Positions 1 through 13,350 of a stretch of DNA of 64,000 bases are shown here, piece after piece. This stretch comes from Eutrigla gurnardus (lineage: Eukaryota; Chordata; Actinopteri; Perciformes; Triglidae), in the NCBI GenBank assembly GCA_963514095.1, contig OY741264.1:10587554-10651553 (forward strand). The letters are read 5' to 3'. A model generated the notes under the pieces. It saw nothing but the letters and a program-made list of their open reading frames with translations, was not told the DNA's origin and searched no databases. Position 1 is the first letter of the stretch. Every line of letters begins with the position of its first letter. The position numbers and the translations under genes are program-made.

Positions 1-1670
1 TGAAAATAACTAGCACTTTCCTCTGTTTTTGTTTTGTTTTTTTCCTCCCTGGGATTTGGATTTTTTTCTCCACCATGTCATTCTAAAATCACTTATTTTC
101 TACTATAGTTGGTTTGTCTTGAGTTTTAAGATTTCTTCCCCCCCCCCCCCCCCCCCAAGGCGTTCTAATTGTGAATGGCTGCACAAACTGCTGAGTGTAA
201 ATCTGATTGGTCGGTTGCTTGATTTGGCAGACAAACAGCTGTTGAGGACAAGAAGAGACTTGAGAAGAATAAAGTGGGCCAGACATGTTTAGGTCAGAGG
301 GGAGGGGTAATTGCTCATAACACAGAACCTAAATGACAGGCGGGCAAGCCACTTGGGTATTTCTTTGGGTATCTTATGTGTTTTGACCAAAATGTCCAAA
401 TGTCCAATGTCATGTGCTGAAGTTTTTTGTAGATCAGATTGAATTCTATGTAAGAGTGAGAAAAGTGAACCTGAATAAATGGATATTTAATGATTCAATT
501 AATGATTTCTAGATAACCAGCTAGTAGTAGTTCTTAATTTCTATTTGAATACATGTCTGCCATGTTGCATTGCTTGCAACTCCTTCAGGCTCAGCTGATT
601 TCATCAAATGAATGTTGGCGATGAGTTCAAACTAGTGGAGTAAGAGTGGTTTGGGCTGATCTGTAACAACGATGTCTTATATGCAGCTATGTGGATTGCA
701 GTTAAAATGAGAATGACATTACTTTGGTCAGGAATTTTTCTCATACACATCACAACATTGTAGTGTTCTACTTCGTAGCCCTCAGCCCCAAATGATAAGA
801 AAGTTGTCGTTTCATAAACTTGATTTTCAGGTATGATGAAATCATTTTCAGGTGGGATTTAAAGACACTGCTGTTTTTGCTTTCACTGAAATAAGCCACG
901 CGGAATTTATCTCAAGTTACTGGAAAACGGGACTGAAAGGGCATTCAACTTTCACTATCACAGCGGGGGATGTACACATCGTTTGCATAACTAAAACTGA
1001 ATCTGAAACGAACTCAACAACAACATGTCATTGTGAGGCGGTGAGATTAGGCTCTTTAGTGCAGGAGCGTGGTCGAGCTGCAGGGAGAATGTAGCAGGGT
1101 CCTGCCAAGACTCGGGGAGCAGCATTAAAGCAGCCTTTGCGTTCCGTCTCGGGTTTTGCACACCCTCGTGAAGTGATGACGGTGTCAGCTGACTGCCCCA
1201 CAACACAGACACTTTGCAGCCTGCACACAGCCCGGGGTGGATGCGTGGACTCACATGCTGCGCCCCCACATAGCGAGCTTTTTTACACATGATGACGCAT
1301 TTAAATCGGGTTGAGTTTAGCATTCTGATATCCACCCCCCTTTGCCACGCAGCTATTTCATTCACAATTGTATATTCCCCCTTTCTCCGTCGTCATATTG
1401 CAATTACTTTATATTCGTTAGCCTTGGCATATGTAATTCTTGTGATACTGTTCCTGGAATCGCACCATTTATTATGAGTGTGCCTCCTCGCACCCACTCG
1501 ACATTATGTGCAGTTATGTAACGCAGTCTATAATAAGTCATAATTATCAGCAAACATTTTCTCACGGAGTTCCACGGGACAAAAAACGTGTTAACTACTT
1601 TAACGAGGACCGTTTATTAGGAGTGCCTTCAATAGAGCTCGTGAAAGAAAGAACGAGGGGGAGGAGGGGG
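1..1670. other. Upstream intergenic DNA, no gene recognised
   Basis: I see no convincing coding exon here. There is a homopolymer C run at about 138-157 and an AATAAA at 474-479, which could be the polyadenylation signal of a + strand gene lying to the left (CUL4A occupies that place in human), but nothing in the window confirms it. Short open frames at 852-1094 (+) and 991-1365 (-) overlap each other and resemble no family I know. Confidence 0.5.
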
Positions 1671-1680
1671 GTCACGTGAC
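1671..1680. promoter_or_regulatory. CLEAR element (TFEB/TFE3/MITF site) in the lamp1 promoter
   Basis: The bases read GTCACGTGAC, the full palindromic CLEAR consensus bound by the MiT/TFE factors that control lysosomal genes. It lies 358 bp upstream of the lamp1 start codon in GC-rich DNA. LAMP1 is an established CLEAR-network target in mammals. The match is seen directly; function in this fish is inferred. Confidence 0.75.
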
Positions 1681-2037
1681 TGGGTGGCTCCAGCGCGACC
1701 AGTTCACATGACGGGACATGACATGGCTTATACAGTCTGTGTGGCAGACATCTAACAGCCGTTATTCACAGTTACTAGCAGCGGGACTTGCTTTAGGATT
1801 AGTTCGGAACAGCTCGTTTTAGTGTGGCCTGTATTCAGACGACGGAGAACCGTAAACAACAACTGGAGGAAGAACAGTGACGGTCAGCTATAGCTAACCG
1901 TCCCGTCACGTCAAGTGCGTTACGCCGCGTAGAAGCACCTGCGCCCGCAGCGGCGACACAACACCACCTCCCCGGGCTTTAACCCCTCTACTGCAGGGGC
2001 ACAACCAAACAACGAGGAAGGAAACTGATCCGAGAGG

Positions 2038-3730
2038 ATGAAACTCTCACGTACTCCGGCCGTGCTCATCATCGCTTGGTTGGCGCTTTTAGGTGAGTGT
2101 GTTTTTTTTTTTTGCGGGATCTATAGCCGCTCGTTCCAGTCCTGCCGAGACCGCTGGACCAAACGACGTCATAAAACCTGACCGTTCGTCCGACTAGGTA
2201 ACATAACCCTCAATCAGCTCCTCGATAATCGGCAGGTCCATTAACGAGGAGTGTAATTGTTAGTTGCGGCTAGGTGTCGTCTAAATGTAGCCTACGTTAC
2301 GTTAGAGCTACAACCTAAGTAATAGTCACGTGGTGTAACGTTACTTGAGTGTACGGTAGATTGCGAACCGAACGTATAGTTGGCCTTATATTCACAAGAG
2401 GCCTGGTGGGCCGTTAGACCGGTAAGCAGTGGAAACAGAGACCTCCAAGATTGACCCCAAAAAAAGTTTGAACCACAGCCTTTGGAAGTTTCACATGGTC
2501 ATGTAGTCAAAGGTCATCTGTCCTCGGGTGGTCGGGTCAAAACAGAGCAGAGCCAGTGGAGAAGTCCCTGGACTTTATTCTAATACCCAGGTTTTGTTAA
2601 TGCTGTGGACCAGCAGATTGGCTTCATTGTTGTATCGTTTGAGAGGCTCACGTGACAGCTGTGGTGTCTTTGTGTTGCACACAGCCCAGCAGAGGCCTGC
2701 TGGTGTTGGTTTATGACCAGTTTAATCGGCCTGAACACACAGCGGACCCCCCTGGCTGCTGCTGACACAGGAAAACAGACCAATGCACTTGTCAAGCAGT
2801 ACATAATATTGATAATGTATATATCATTAGATGGATCACTGCAGTTAACCTGGTGTCCAGTTGTTTCCCACAGACCCGGGTGACCTTAAGAGTTCAAGCC
2901 CAGCTGCACAAGCATTTTCTCACAACACAAGCAAGAGTCGGGATCCCCTTTTTTTTTTATCAATTCAATTAAATTTTATTTATAGTGTCAAATCACAACA
3001 GAAGTCATCTCAGGACACTTGAGCAGGACTAGAATATGCTCCACATTTCCAGAGTCAACACAACTTCAAAGTCCCAACATCACCCAGGGGGCAAGCGTTA
3101 CAGCGACAGTGGCCGACTGTCTATCTCTGCGATCTGTTGCTCTGCTCACTACTTTGTACACACAGCTGTTTTTTTTATAACCACATGATCAGATTGCAGT
3201 GTTGTGTAAACCGATTGCTGCGTGTTTACAGGGGGAACAGCGGGGTGACATCGGGGTCAAGTTTCAGCAAGGCAGCAGAGGAGAGAGTGCGTGATCGATG
3301 GAGAGTGACAGGACGGATGCATGGTGCTCTTTCTATTTAGGATTAATGATATTCATGGGAAAAGTTCAAGGCGAAGGGAAGTGAGAAAAATATGAAATAA
3401 AGAAAATCTGCCGAGTATAAAGTACTACTTTAGTACTATTTGGAGCATTCTTTCAAATCCTTCTTGGCAGTAATAAGGAGTCTAATAGCATACAGTACAG
3501 TAAATATGAAACTGTGCTGTTGTAAAGTTAAAGTAAAGTGGCCCTTCAACAGCCATAAACTGCCTAAACTCCTTTGTAGACATTCTAGGAAGTGGTAAGC
3601 AAGAGGTGAAACTCCCGTATTGTGTTACTGTGTTATAAAGATGGCTGAAAGAAGGGTATGTCGTAGGGTTGATGAGTACAGGAGTCCTGAATAGCCACTG
3701 TAGCTTCCATGTTTGAGAATTAGAGCCATC

Positions 3731-3785
<55 letters not shown>

Positions 3786-6700
3786 CCTTGGAACAGTGAG
3801 TTGGCAGTTTCCAGGGAATTAGGTTATTAATACCATGCAAATGTGAATGTTGCCAGGTTGGTGGAGCTAACACGTATGACTCCTCCTGACTCTGTCGCCA
3901 GGAAAGGTTCAGTTACACCTGTTCCAAGGAGCTCTTATAAGCTCTACAATTTTGTGTGGGAAAGACTTGGGCCGGTCTCTCACTTTAAGCTGTCTGTAGA
4001 CCTCTGGTGGTGGCTTGTGTGAACTACTTTATTGTGTATTTGCAGGGTATGGCATTTTATGTTGCCACTGATGTAATTTGTACTCATTCTGAAACCTTAA
4101 TCTAAGCAGGCAAGTCAAATACAAAACAGAAGACCCAGATAATGAGTACTTATTAGATAAACAAGTGTGTTCTAATAGCAATAGAGTAAATCTGGTCACA
4201 TTATACACGTATAAGTTGTGCCAAGCAACATATCAGTATTTACTGTTAATCTCTGTGGGGAAAATGGGAGGAAGACAGATGAAAATAAGGATTTGTCTTG
4301 CATATTTTCATTTTGAGTGCATTTTTTTTTTAACCTTTGCTTTTATGTTTTTCCATATTATTCCTCCCTGTTCGTTATGTTCCCCTCTACAGGCTGCAGT
4401 CAGGCAGTTACTCTTGAGGTGAATGAGGGGAACTCCACCTGCATTAAGGCTGAGCTCTCTGCATCATTCTCCATCACGTACAACAACTCCAACAGCACGG
4501 TATGTACAGTGACAACCGTCTTCCCACCTCTAAAAGCGTGTTTATTGGTTGTTTCAACCTTGTGAACAGCTGTCGTAACACTCGTCTTTCCTCAGACGAC
4601 AGCGCTTTTCTCTCTGCCCGACTCCGCCACGGTCGATGCAGGCAGCAGCACATGTGGCACAGACGGCAGCTCACCGTGGCTGGTGGCGGTGTTCGGACCG
4701 GGCCATGCGCTGGGGCTGAGCTTTTCAACCAATGGGAGTCTGTACAGTGTGGCTAACCTGACGCTGCAGTACAACCTCAGCGACGCTTCCATCTTCCCAG
4801 GGGCTAACAGCTCCGGTGAGAACAAACACCGCACCATCTGTCCAGCGCACTTCAGTTTGTTGTTAGTGTGGTTAAATGCATATGATGCTTCTACAGACAA
4901 TAACATTCACACCATTGCATTATAGCATTTAAATCTGATAGCAATGTACGGTGACTGGGTTTGGGACCCACAAATGCGTTGCATCATTTCTTCCATAGTC
5001 GTACTAAACATTTATATCTGCATTACATATATGAGCCACATGAGGGAGCCTTAATATTTTGATTGTTTTCTGATAATTGTAGCTACTTTTACCATGAAAG
5101 GCTAGTGTGCATGCCGTTTGTTTTTCTGATGAGAGGAAAAACCTGTTAAGCCTGTTAACTCCACCTACATGTGGAACTGATGAGAGGAAATGAAAAGATA
5201 CATCTTCTTAATTACACATAAACACATTTATTTGATTTGTCTAGACTTGTTTTTAATAACCCATGCATCACACAAAGTTGTGATTTGTCATGTCTCTTCT
5301 ATGGTTGGTTTACTTGTTCAAGATTGCCAGGAATGTTATGCACAAATTCACCCTTCTCACCACTTATAGATCAGGCATTTTGTGTATTGGGTAACCATCA
5401 TTTTTTCATTTTTAAAAAGTGGGTGTCCATAAAAGAAGTTTGGGAAACACTGGTGTGAAGTGTACATGAATAAATTGTCAATCATCTTTTACTACGTCTT
5501 GATAAAAAATGGAAACAGAACTCTATGCAGATATTCAGTCATGAATACATTTTCATGAATACATAAATGATAAGTTTCTAAAACACATTTCAAACAAAAG
5601 TATATAGAATTATAAGTAATTTGTTGTACGTTTTCATCTGTCCTAGATGTGGTCACTGTGGTGTCGGCTTCAGTTGGTATCTGGGCGACGGTCAACACCA
5701 CCTACCGCTGCCGGAGCCCCTCCACTTTTAGAATTGGTGGAGCATCTGCTACTTTCTCTGATATGTGGCTCGAGGCATATATGCCAGGAAACGATCTGAG
5801 TCCAACAGGTACCACTCTGATGGTGTTTCTTGGTTGTTTTGACCTGCTTCTTTATGGTTGATGACACAATTTGTTAATCATTTCTTGCCACAGAAAGCGT
5901 ATGTGCAGCAGATCAGAGTAGCACTACATCTCCACCTACCACTGCCAGTACTACGACTACCGCAGCTCCAGCACCAACCCCTCCAGGAACACCTGAGCGG
6001 GGCACCTACTCTATAAACAACAGCAACGGCACTGTGTGTCTCCTGGCCCAAATGGGACTGCAGCTCAACGTCTCCTATTTCTCTCTGTCTCAGAATAAGG
6101 TAAAAGCTTAGCTTCACAAGCAGGGACAGCTCGTAGTAAAACAATCGATTCATATATTCAGTCTGTTCTGCATTAACATACTTCAGATAAACCAAATGTA
6201 TATTTATCTACCTTGTCAGACGGTTCAAGAGTTGGTCAACCTGACTCCCAATCTGACACGTTCATCGGGATCATGTGGAGTCAGCAGTGCTTCCTTGGTT
6301 TTGACACAGGAGCAAAGCACCGCGCTCACCTTCACCTTCACGCTGGTGAGATCCTCCGTCTTTTGCAAATGTAGCTCCGTGGTCAGTTTGTTCTTGTTTG
6401 TGTGGATACAAGTATTTTGTTCAAACTCATCTCCACAGAACTCCACGAGCAACAAGTACCACCTGAGTGGGATAACTCTGCTAGCCAACTTGTCTGATGC
6501 AACTGGTACGCCATTCGTCACAACCATACTTTTTGTCTCCACTCTGATTAGCTTAATTCGACTCTTACGGATCCATCTTTCTCCACAGCTCCCTTCTCAG
6601 CCAGTAACACCAGTCTGGACTACCTGCGGAGCACGCTGGGCCGCTCCTACATGTGCAACGCAGAGCAAACTCTGGTTGTGGTGCCAGCTTTCTCTCTCAA

Positions 6701-7384
6701 CACATTCAGACTGCAGGTCCAGCCCTTTCAAGTCACTACCAACCAGTTTGCTACAGGTACAAATGCTTTCCTTTGTCATCCCTGCTGTTATCCACTTTTT
6801 CTTCCAAAGTTTTCCCCTGATCTTAATGTTCTTAGCGACGATGATGTTCGTTGGGATTCGGTCGCACACTTTGGCATTAAGGCTTGATTAATCACAGAAG
6901 CTGCAGGTAGACTCCTGCAGTTAACATTTTTTTTTGTTGAAGAAATACACAGATTTAAAGGAATAGTTTGACATTTTGAGAAACACATTTTTCATGAGCT
7001 GGTGGAAAACATTGACACCACTCTGATATCTGGGAGATATGATGATCTCCCCCCCCCTTACAAATTTCTTTCACTTGAGTGCAGATTAAACTGAGAAAAC
7101 GAACCATGTTGATAAGGGAGCTTTAAAGGTGCCGTTAGGTAGATCTGCTACCTTTTAGATGAGCAGCTGCACATAAACGACATGTTTCTAGATCCACTTC
7201 CTGCAATATAATGTTAACTTCTAGTCTTTTCTTTCCGTCTCCAGCGGAAGAGTGTCAGATGGACCAAGACCAGATGCTCATCCCCATCATTGTTGGAGCA
7301 GCTCTTGCCGGCCTGGTGCTGATTGTCCTCATTGCATATCTAATAGGCAGGAAGAGGAGCCATGCTGGATACCAGACCATCTGA
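2038..7384 (+). CDS. lamp1: LAMP1, lysosome-associated membrane glycoprotein 1
   Basis: A heavily N-glycosylated type I protein of the lysosome-limiting membrane. Nine coding exons: 2038-2092, 4393-4499, 4596-4815, 5647-5808, 5894-6099, 6220-6345, 6439-6505, 6589-6756, 7245-7384. They sum to 1251 nt, giving 416 residues (human LAMP1 has 417). The start gives a signal peptide (MKLSRTPAVLIIAWLALLG). Two luminal LAMP domains with paired cysteines and many NxS/T sites flank a Thr/Pro/Ala hinge in exon 5. One C-terminal membrane helix (exon 9) is followed by a short basic tail ending GYQTI, the tyrosine-based lysosomal sorting signal placed at the extreme C-terminus as in all LAMPs. Every splice site is GT-AG and in phase. 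Intron 1 is about 2.3 kb and carries a CA repeat and a fish repeat fragment. The gene converges with grtp1. Separation from LAMP2 rests on synteny plus the GYQTI tail. Confidence 0.97.
2325..2656. promoter_or_regulatory. Two further CACGTG E-boxes at the start of lamp1 intron 1
   Basis: GTCACGTGG at 2325-2333 and CTCACGTGAC at 2647-2656 each contain the TCACGTG core. The second differs from the full CLEAR palindrome by one base. With the promoter site this makes three CACGTG cores within about 1 kb around the first exon. The sequences are seen directly; a role in TFEB response is inference. Confidence 0.45.
2958..3065. repeat. Fragment of a fish interspersed repeat
   Basis: The stretch running from TCAATTCAATT into a TTTATTTATAG and AAATCACAACA core, then GAAGTCATCTCAGGACACTT, has the look of a very common interspersed sequence of teleost genomes. 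It is truncated and diverged, and I cannot name the family from sequence alone. It lies in lamp1 intron 1. Confidence 0.5.
3734..3784. repeat. (CA)n microsatellite
   Basis: About 25 uninterrupted CA units inside lamp1 intron 1. Both strands give spurious cysteine/valine-rich open frames across it. Confidence 0.97.
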
Positions 7385-8293
7385 ATGGAGCCTTCATTTC
7401 ACTTAAACCTGACAGACTGAACAGGGGAGAGATGAACCCGAGAGTGTGTGCGAGCGAATGAATGACAGAGCATAAGTGAATGGAAGCAGTTGTTACAGTG
7501 GTGAGTGCATGTATTTGCATAACTGGATGTTTTTCATTTTCCATTTACGTCTTCTGTGAAATGATGTGAAATAATGAGAAGCCAAAGACCTGCTAGCTTT
7601 AGATGGTGAACAGCTTGATGAAGCCCAAGAGGACTGAATCGCCACACAATCAAGGATGGAAGCAGTTTGAATTTGCTGCAGCAAGTTCACCGTCAGCCGT
7701 TTGATCTCGTTCCATTAAGCTCTAGAAATTTGTCGAATTTGCTTGAACTGCTGTTTTAAGCTATGTAATTATTTATAAAAAAAATAAATAATAATAATCA
7801 TTTATTATGCAAAGAGACGGAGTCAAATGAACTATAGGGTAAAGTTATTTTTTTATTTTTCAATGGCTTGTGTGCAAGTAAAAAATATTTTAAGTTAGGT
7901 GGTTTTATTATTACGCCTACATTGCTCACTTGCATTTTTTTAAACTTCATGAGATAAAGATGATCCTAAGAAAAGGGAAAGCCCTTGAGTTTCTTTTCCC
8001 CACCATATTTCTCCAGAGTGGAGACCCAATAATGCACTTAGGCAAGGTTTAATTCAGTCCGATAATTGTGATGACAAAAAGGTGCAGCGCTGCTTTAACT
8101 GTGTGTGGTGGTGCAACTGCATTACTAAATGTATTTAACATTACAAATGAACAGGTGCATGGATTCATTTCCATTCTTACTTTTCCCAACTCGCTCCTTA
8201 AGGAAATGTTGATATGAATTGTAGTGATTTGATCTTTCATTGTAATAGAAAATAGTTTGATCTTGTTTTCTATTACTCATCTTACTGAAAGTT

Positions 8294-8299
8294 AATAAA
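8294..8299 (+). terminator. Probable lamp1 polyadenylation signal
   Basis: AATAAA lies about 0.9 kb beyond the lamp1 stop and is followed 30-60 bp later by a GT-rich stretch (8327-8361), the usual downstream element. A second AATAAA at 8748-8753 could serve a longer transcript and would approach the convergent grtp1 3' end (stop at 9009). An AT-rich cluster near 7770-7800 is a third possibility. Confidence 0.55.
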
Positions 8300-9008
8300 A
8301 ATCTTAGCACTGACCTTTAAAATCACTGGTGTTTCTTTGGGTGGGTGTATGTGTGTGTGTACATAACAATCAGATTCAAGAGTATTTTTAACTCATGCAA
8401 CAAAATATAGTAGTGATATCACTACTATGACTGTTTGAAGGGACACAAAACCCAAACAGAATAAATGGGACACATCCTTGTGAGAGAGAGCAGCCCCTCG
8501 ATTATTTCTTCATAGTGAGTTAATGGTGGAGGACAGAAACTACAACATTTGCTTCAAACCTGAAGACAACCAATACATCACATTTTGAAATTTTTAACGC
8601 CAGCATTCAGTTTTGTCAGTCTTCATGTATCATTCAATGTGAAATACAGTCGGCCTATTGGCTGTGCTTACATCGGGCAACACGTTATTAGCGTGCCATC
8701 ACTGTTTGCTGCCAAACCTTTTCTCTACAGTCTCTCTGACATTCTGGAATAAAGTGCAAAATCAAACAAAAGAAGAAGAAACTACATGATCATTTCAAAT
8801 GGAATCATCAGTTCATACAGCACATTTCTAAGAATAATCACGTTTCACCAAATATTTACACCCGGGCTGAAAATATGTTTAAGACAAACATCATGTACTT
8901 TTCACTGTGACATTAAGTCAGTTAAAAAGAAAAGGTGCAAACCAGCTGTTGGGTGCTCATCCCAGTGGAATGTGTATCGAGTTTGAGCAACAGGTAGTCG
9001 TGTTTGTT

Positions 9009-9697
9009 TCAGGATTCTTCAGCGATGATGCGAGATCGACATGTCGCCCGCAGTTTAGTCAAGGTTGCCATGGAGAGACTTCCTGGTTCAGTGAAGATAT
9101 TCTAGGAGTGGCAGGAAACACCAGGATTATAGGATTAAAAACACTTAATAACAAGGGACAACTGTTTTATTTGTATTGGTCTGTTCTTCAGTAGAGCACT
9201 CTTAATAACTGGCAGTGAGGGGATACATCCCTTTTCTTTTACCTGCATGAAAGTGTGACATTCATCAACAAATGGTCCATGGATGATCTGCTTGAAGTTT
9301 TCGCAGACGTCGGGCAGTGACTGAGCCTGTTGAATCAGAGCCTGGTTGTGGTGGATCAGTGTCAGGGCTACACGGAACAGGATTTTAGAACCCTCGTAGA
9401 ACAGGCAATCCCAAATACGGAGAACTGTCTGTAGAGAAACGACGACAAAGAAGTTAATCCTACCTGGGAGCACATGCACAGTGATGAAGTTTAACCTGTA
9501 GCTTGAACAAACAGGCACTACAGGCAAATGCTCAGTTGAAGTGCACAAAGATGACAGGCTGTGATAAACATTAGAAACTCTCCAAGACATCAATGACCAG
9601 TTCTCTAAGTAATATTACAACTGAAATCCATATATATGTATAAAATATATTTTCATATATTTATGAATGGGGATTAATGGTGATTAATTTATTTTTA

Positions 9698-9783
<86 letters not shown>

Positions 9784-12700
9784 AAAAATATTTATTTATA
9801 TATATGTGTATATATGTGTATATATATATATAAATAAATAAACACACACACACATATATATGCTTGTCACTGAAGCAGCAGCAACCCTGAATCGGTCTTG
9901 GGATGGGACATGAGTGAGGAATGTCCTTGTTGCCGCATTAATAACTCCTAATGGCTGGCTATTGAAATCTCAAAGGAAGAGCATGAACATCTGCAGTGTT
10001 CCACCCTTCTAGTGAGGCTCTGTGTATTTGGAGAACAAACATGCGAGTCCACGCCCATCCCCAGGTCAACAGACGGAGTTGGCAACAAGGACTGTTTATG
10101 GGGCCATTTCATGTTGGGAAGGAAAGGAGGGATAAAAAGCTGTTTTTACATTGTTGAAATCCACCGACATAAAGCACATGGTGGACAGTGTTTTTGAACA
10201 ATGTGCTTTGATTGTTTGAGCATTACATAATTTGGGGAATAACAATGACCAGGATTCGTGTCTGATTTGTCACACAATTAACTCTGCTTTCCTAAACTTT
10301 TGTTTGAAGTGGGACTCAGCATACACGGTATAATGAGAACACTGCAGTGACAATGGTAGGACTTCCCTCCTTGCCACACAATGAAACACACACAGATACA
10401 CTCACCTCTACTGGCAAGACGTCAATGTAGAGACAGATGAACCATCGGGAGACCACTAGGGTCCACATGACATTATGATCCATCATGGTCTGCCAGACTC
10501 CGGGGATTTTAACTTTCACCAGTTCCCCTAAGGCCTCCTGGTCCGTCTTCAGCCCCAGCATGGCTGGACTGTAGTAGTCTGACACACACACACACACACA
10601 CACACACACAGCGAGTTAGCCATCACTCTTAATTAACCGCAAACAGATCAGACCATGTGACCTCCTACAGTATTATTCTTAGCTCGGAGTAAAGGGACAA
10701 CCACAACACACGCACACACCTGGCAAAATTCTACCAAGTAGTGCATCCATCAGCCAGAAGGACTTCTCTTCATCTTTTGTGATGATAAGTAGATACCCAG
10801 CAATGAAGTTCATCCCCTGAAGACAAAAGAGACTCAGCAAACCAGACTGCGTAGGCTCTGGTGAATTCAATTTGCCTTTCAAATGCTAATGATTAACATA
10901 AACTTGACTGGTATCAACAGTCTGTCTTAATTAAGCAAGTTTTGCATGTTTTGTCCCATAATCCTCACCAGTAATGGAGCTAAGCCTTCACTGCAAATTT
11001 AAGTCTGACATCACTTGACATCTTTGTCACACCTGTCAGAAGGTGTAACAATGGCATTGTGCAAAATCTATTTTCGGCTGGATGCAGGCAGTAAGGTTAC
11101 CTGACAGTAGCCCACAGCTTTGTTGTGGTGGCCATAAGCCCGCAGCACATTCAGCAGAGCTTTCTGCAGACATGGGCTAGATGTCTTGTGGAACTGGACG
11201 TTGTCGGGAAATGTTCTGTTCAAGTCTGAAAGAAAAAACGACGACACAGAAATTGGTTTATCATAGGGTGTGTTTGTGCCTTTATGAATGCATGACAGCA
11301 AGTTAGTTCAAAAGAAGTTTATAATCTATACTTCAAATGATATTGAAATCCAAACAGCTAGATAACATTTATAGAAGTTGTTTTTTTGCAACAAGTGGAA
11401 CACTGCACCTAAAGCTAGGAAAACTCTTGTTTTGTTGGATATTTTACCATTTCCCACACACACAGCTAGCTCAAATCTATTAACTGCATCACCGCTTTTT
11501 TAAATGCAACCTCACCTAGTAATTAGTTTTCTAATGTTCTAAATACATGCAAGGACACATTCCTGGTCTTACTTTGTAACGTGACCTGGTCACATGCGGG
11601 CTAAAGTATAGTTCACCTCGCAATCTTAGAGAATGAGGCTAAAATGATTGTGGCTGATAACTTTCCAGAGTCCTTGGTCATATCATATAAACCACTGTGC
11701 AGTGTTTCAGCATATAACTGCCCACTTTTTTTATAGACCCTGTTTTCTGTCTGGATGCCCAGTCAGTATCTCACAAATGGAAACATCGACAAGGTAGCTG
11801 GTCTGGTTGAAGAGCGGTCTCACTTAATTACTTACTTACTCAAGTCAAATACCAAGTGTAAGGGCTTTGCCATACCAAACTGTGTGTGTGTGCAGTGTGG
11901 CTGGTCGTTGGCTGTGGTTTTTGCAGCGTGTCTGCAACGGTTTTATAGTCAGCATTAATCTGCAACCATTTTGCCGAATCAGCATACTGACTGAATCGGC
12001 CTCAATGCCAGTCAGAAAGAAAGAATTCTTTGATTGTGTTCAAACTTTTAATTCAAACTGGTGTGAAAATAACTGGCTAATTTGTTCTCTGTTGATCTTT
12101 AGATCAGAAACAGTCATATCCCCTGATCACGGTTCGAAGAGCAACTTGTAACAGAAGACATGAGGCGCTGCCTTGTGAGTCTTCGCTAGGACCAGTTCTC
12201 TGAGGTTAGCTCCGTGTGTGTCAGGGCTTTTAAGAAGGCCTGAATGGACATTTGGGAAAATGAGTAACTGTTCACAGCCTGACCGGTGCAGATGGTCTCC
12301 AGCAGTTTGGGGTCGTGCTGCTCTATGAGCAGGGATTGGTAGTATCCTGGTTTCTTCTCCAGCTGGTCTTGAGCCCCGCTGGCTGCCATCCAGATGAGAG
12401 CCCGATGCTCATTGGGGATCCCCTTACGTACATAACGCTTTACTGAAGGAGAGGGGGAGCATTTAGGTTTAGTTCAGCCGTTTTGCGAGCGTTCACTCAC
12501 ACTGGTGTGTTCAATTTTCACACTCACGTTTGACATTCTTCTGCACCTTGCTTTTGCCCTTCAGTAGTTTGGACCACTTGATGGATCGTCGGGTGAGCAC
12601 AACTAGATACTCAGACATGAGCTCCTCATATGACTCATAATCAAAGTCCTTTGAGCGTTGAAAGCCATATGGATCCACGCTGAGTCAAAAAGTAGAATTA

Positions 12701-13268
12701 GAAACTGTTAATGAGACAGTGGATGAAAGATTATTTGTGTCATGAAAAAGCTGTCTAGCTTGCCATCATGGAAAAGAAGTAAACATTACAGACCTCATGT
12801 AATGAAAACATGTTGCGCATTTTTGCCATTTTTAAAATGTATTTATCATTTATTTGAGATTACCATGTGTTAAATTATTTGATTATTCGTTTTTCAACAA
12901 ATGGATGTTCACTAACAAAAGAAGTGTTCTCTCTGTGATGCAATAACATATTTGTTTCTTCACTAAATGTAAGGGATAATAGGGATAATATTGTGTGAAC
13001 CATGATTACTTTGGCCAGGACAATCATGACATGAAATGTTCATATCGGCCCATTCCTGCTTTAATCACGTGTGTATCTATATGACCTAAATCTACAATCT
13101 GTTTCAGGATGAAAGAAAGTTGTGGGTGTAGATGGCTCAACCTAATGCCTTAGGTAACACTATAATCTTCCTGCAGCTTAACCCTTTCACAAGAGCAAAG
13201 TCATCCTTGTAGAAGAAATGCACCTAAGGATCAGCAATGTGGTAGCCATCGGTTTTACACACAAACAC

Positions 13269-13350
<82 letters not shown>

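Noticed and set aside
6196..6891. A 231-codon + strand frame
   Set aside because: It runs through lamp1 exons 6-8 and their introns; it shifts out of the LAMP frame and is an artefact of short introns without stops.
9698..9784. Regularly spaced repeat considered as a CRISPR array
   Set aside because: It is a simple TATC microsatellite without spacers, in a vertebrate intron.
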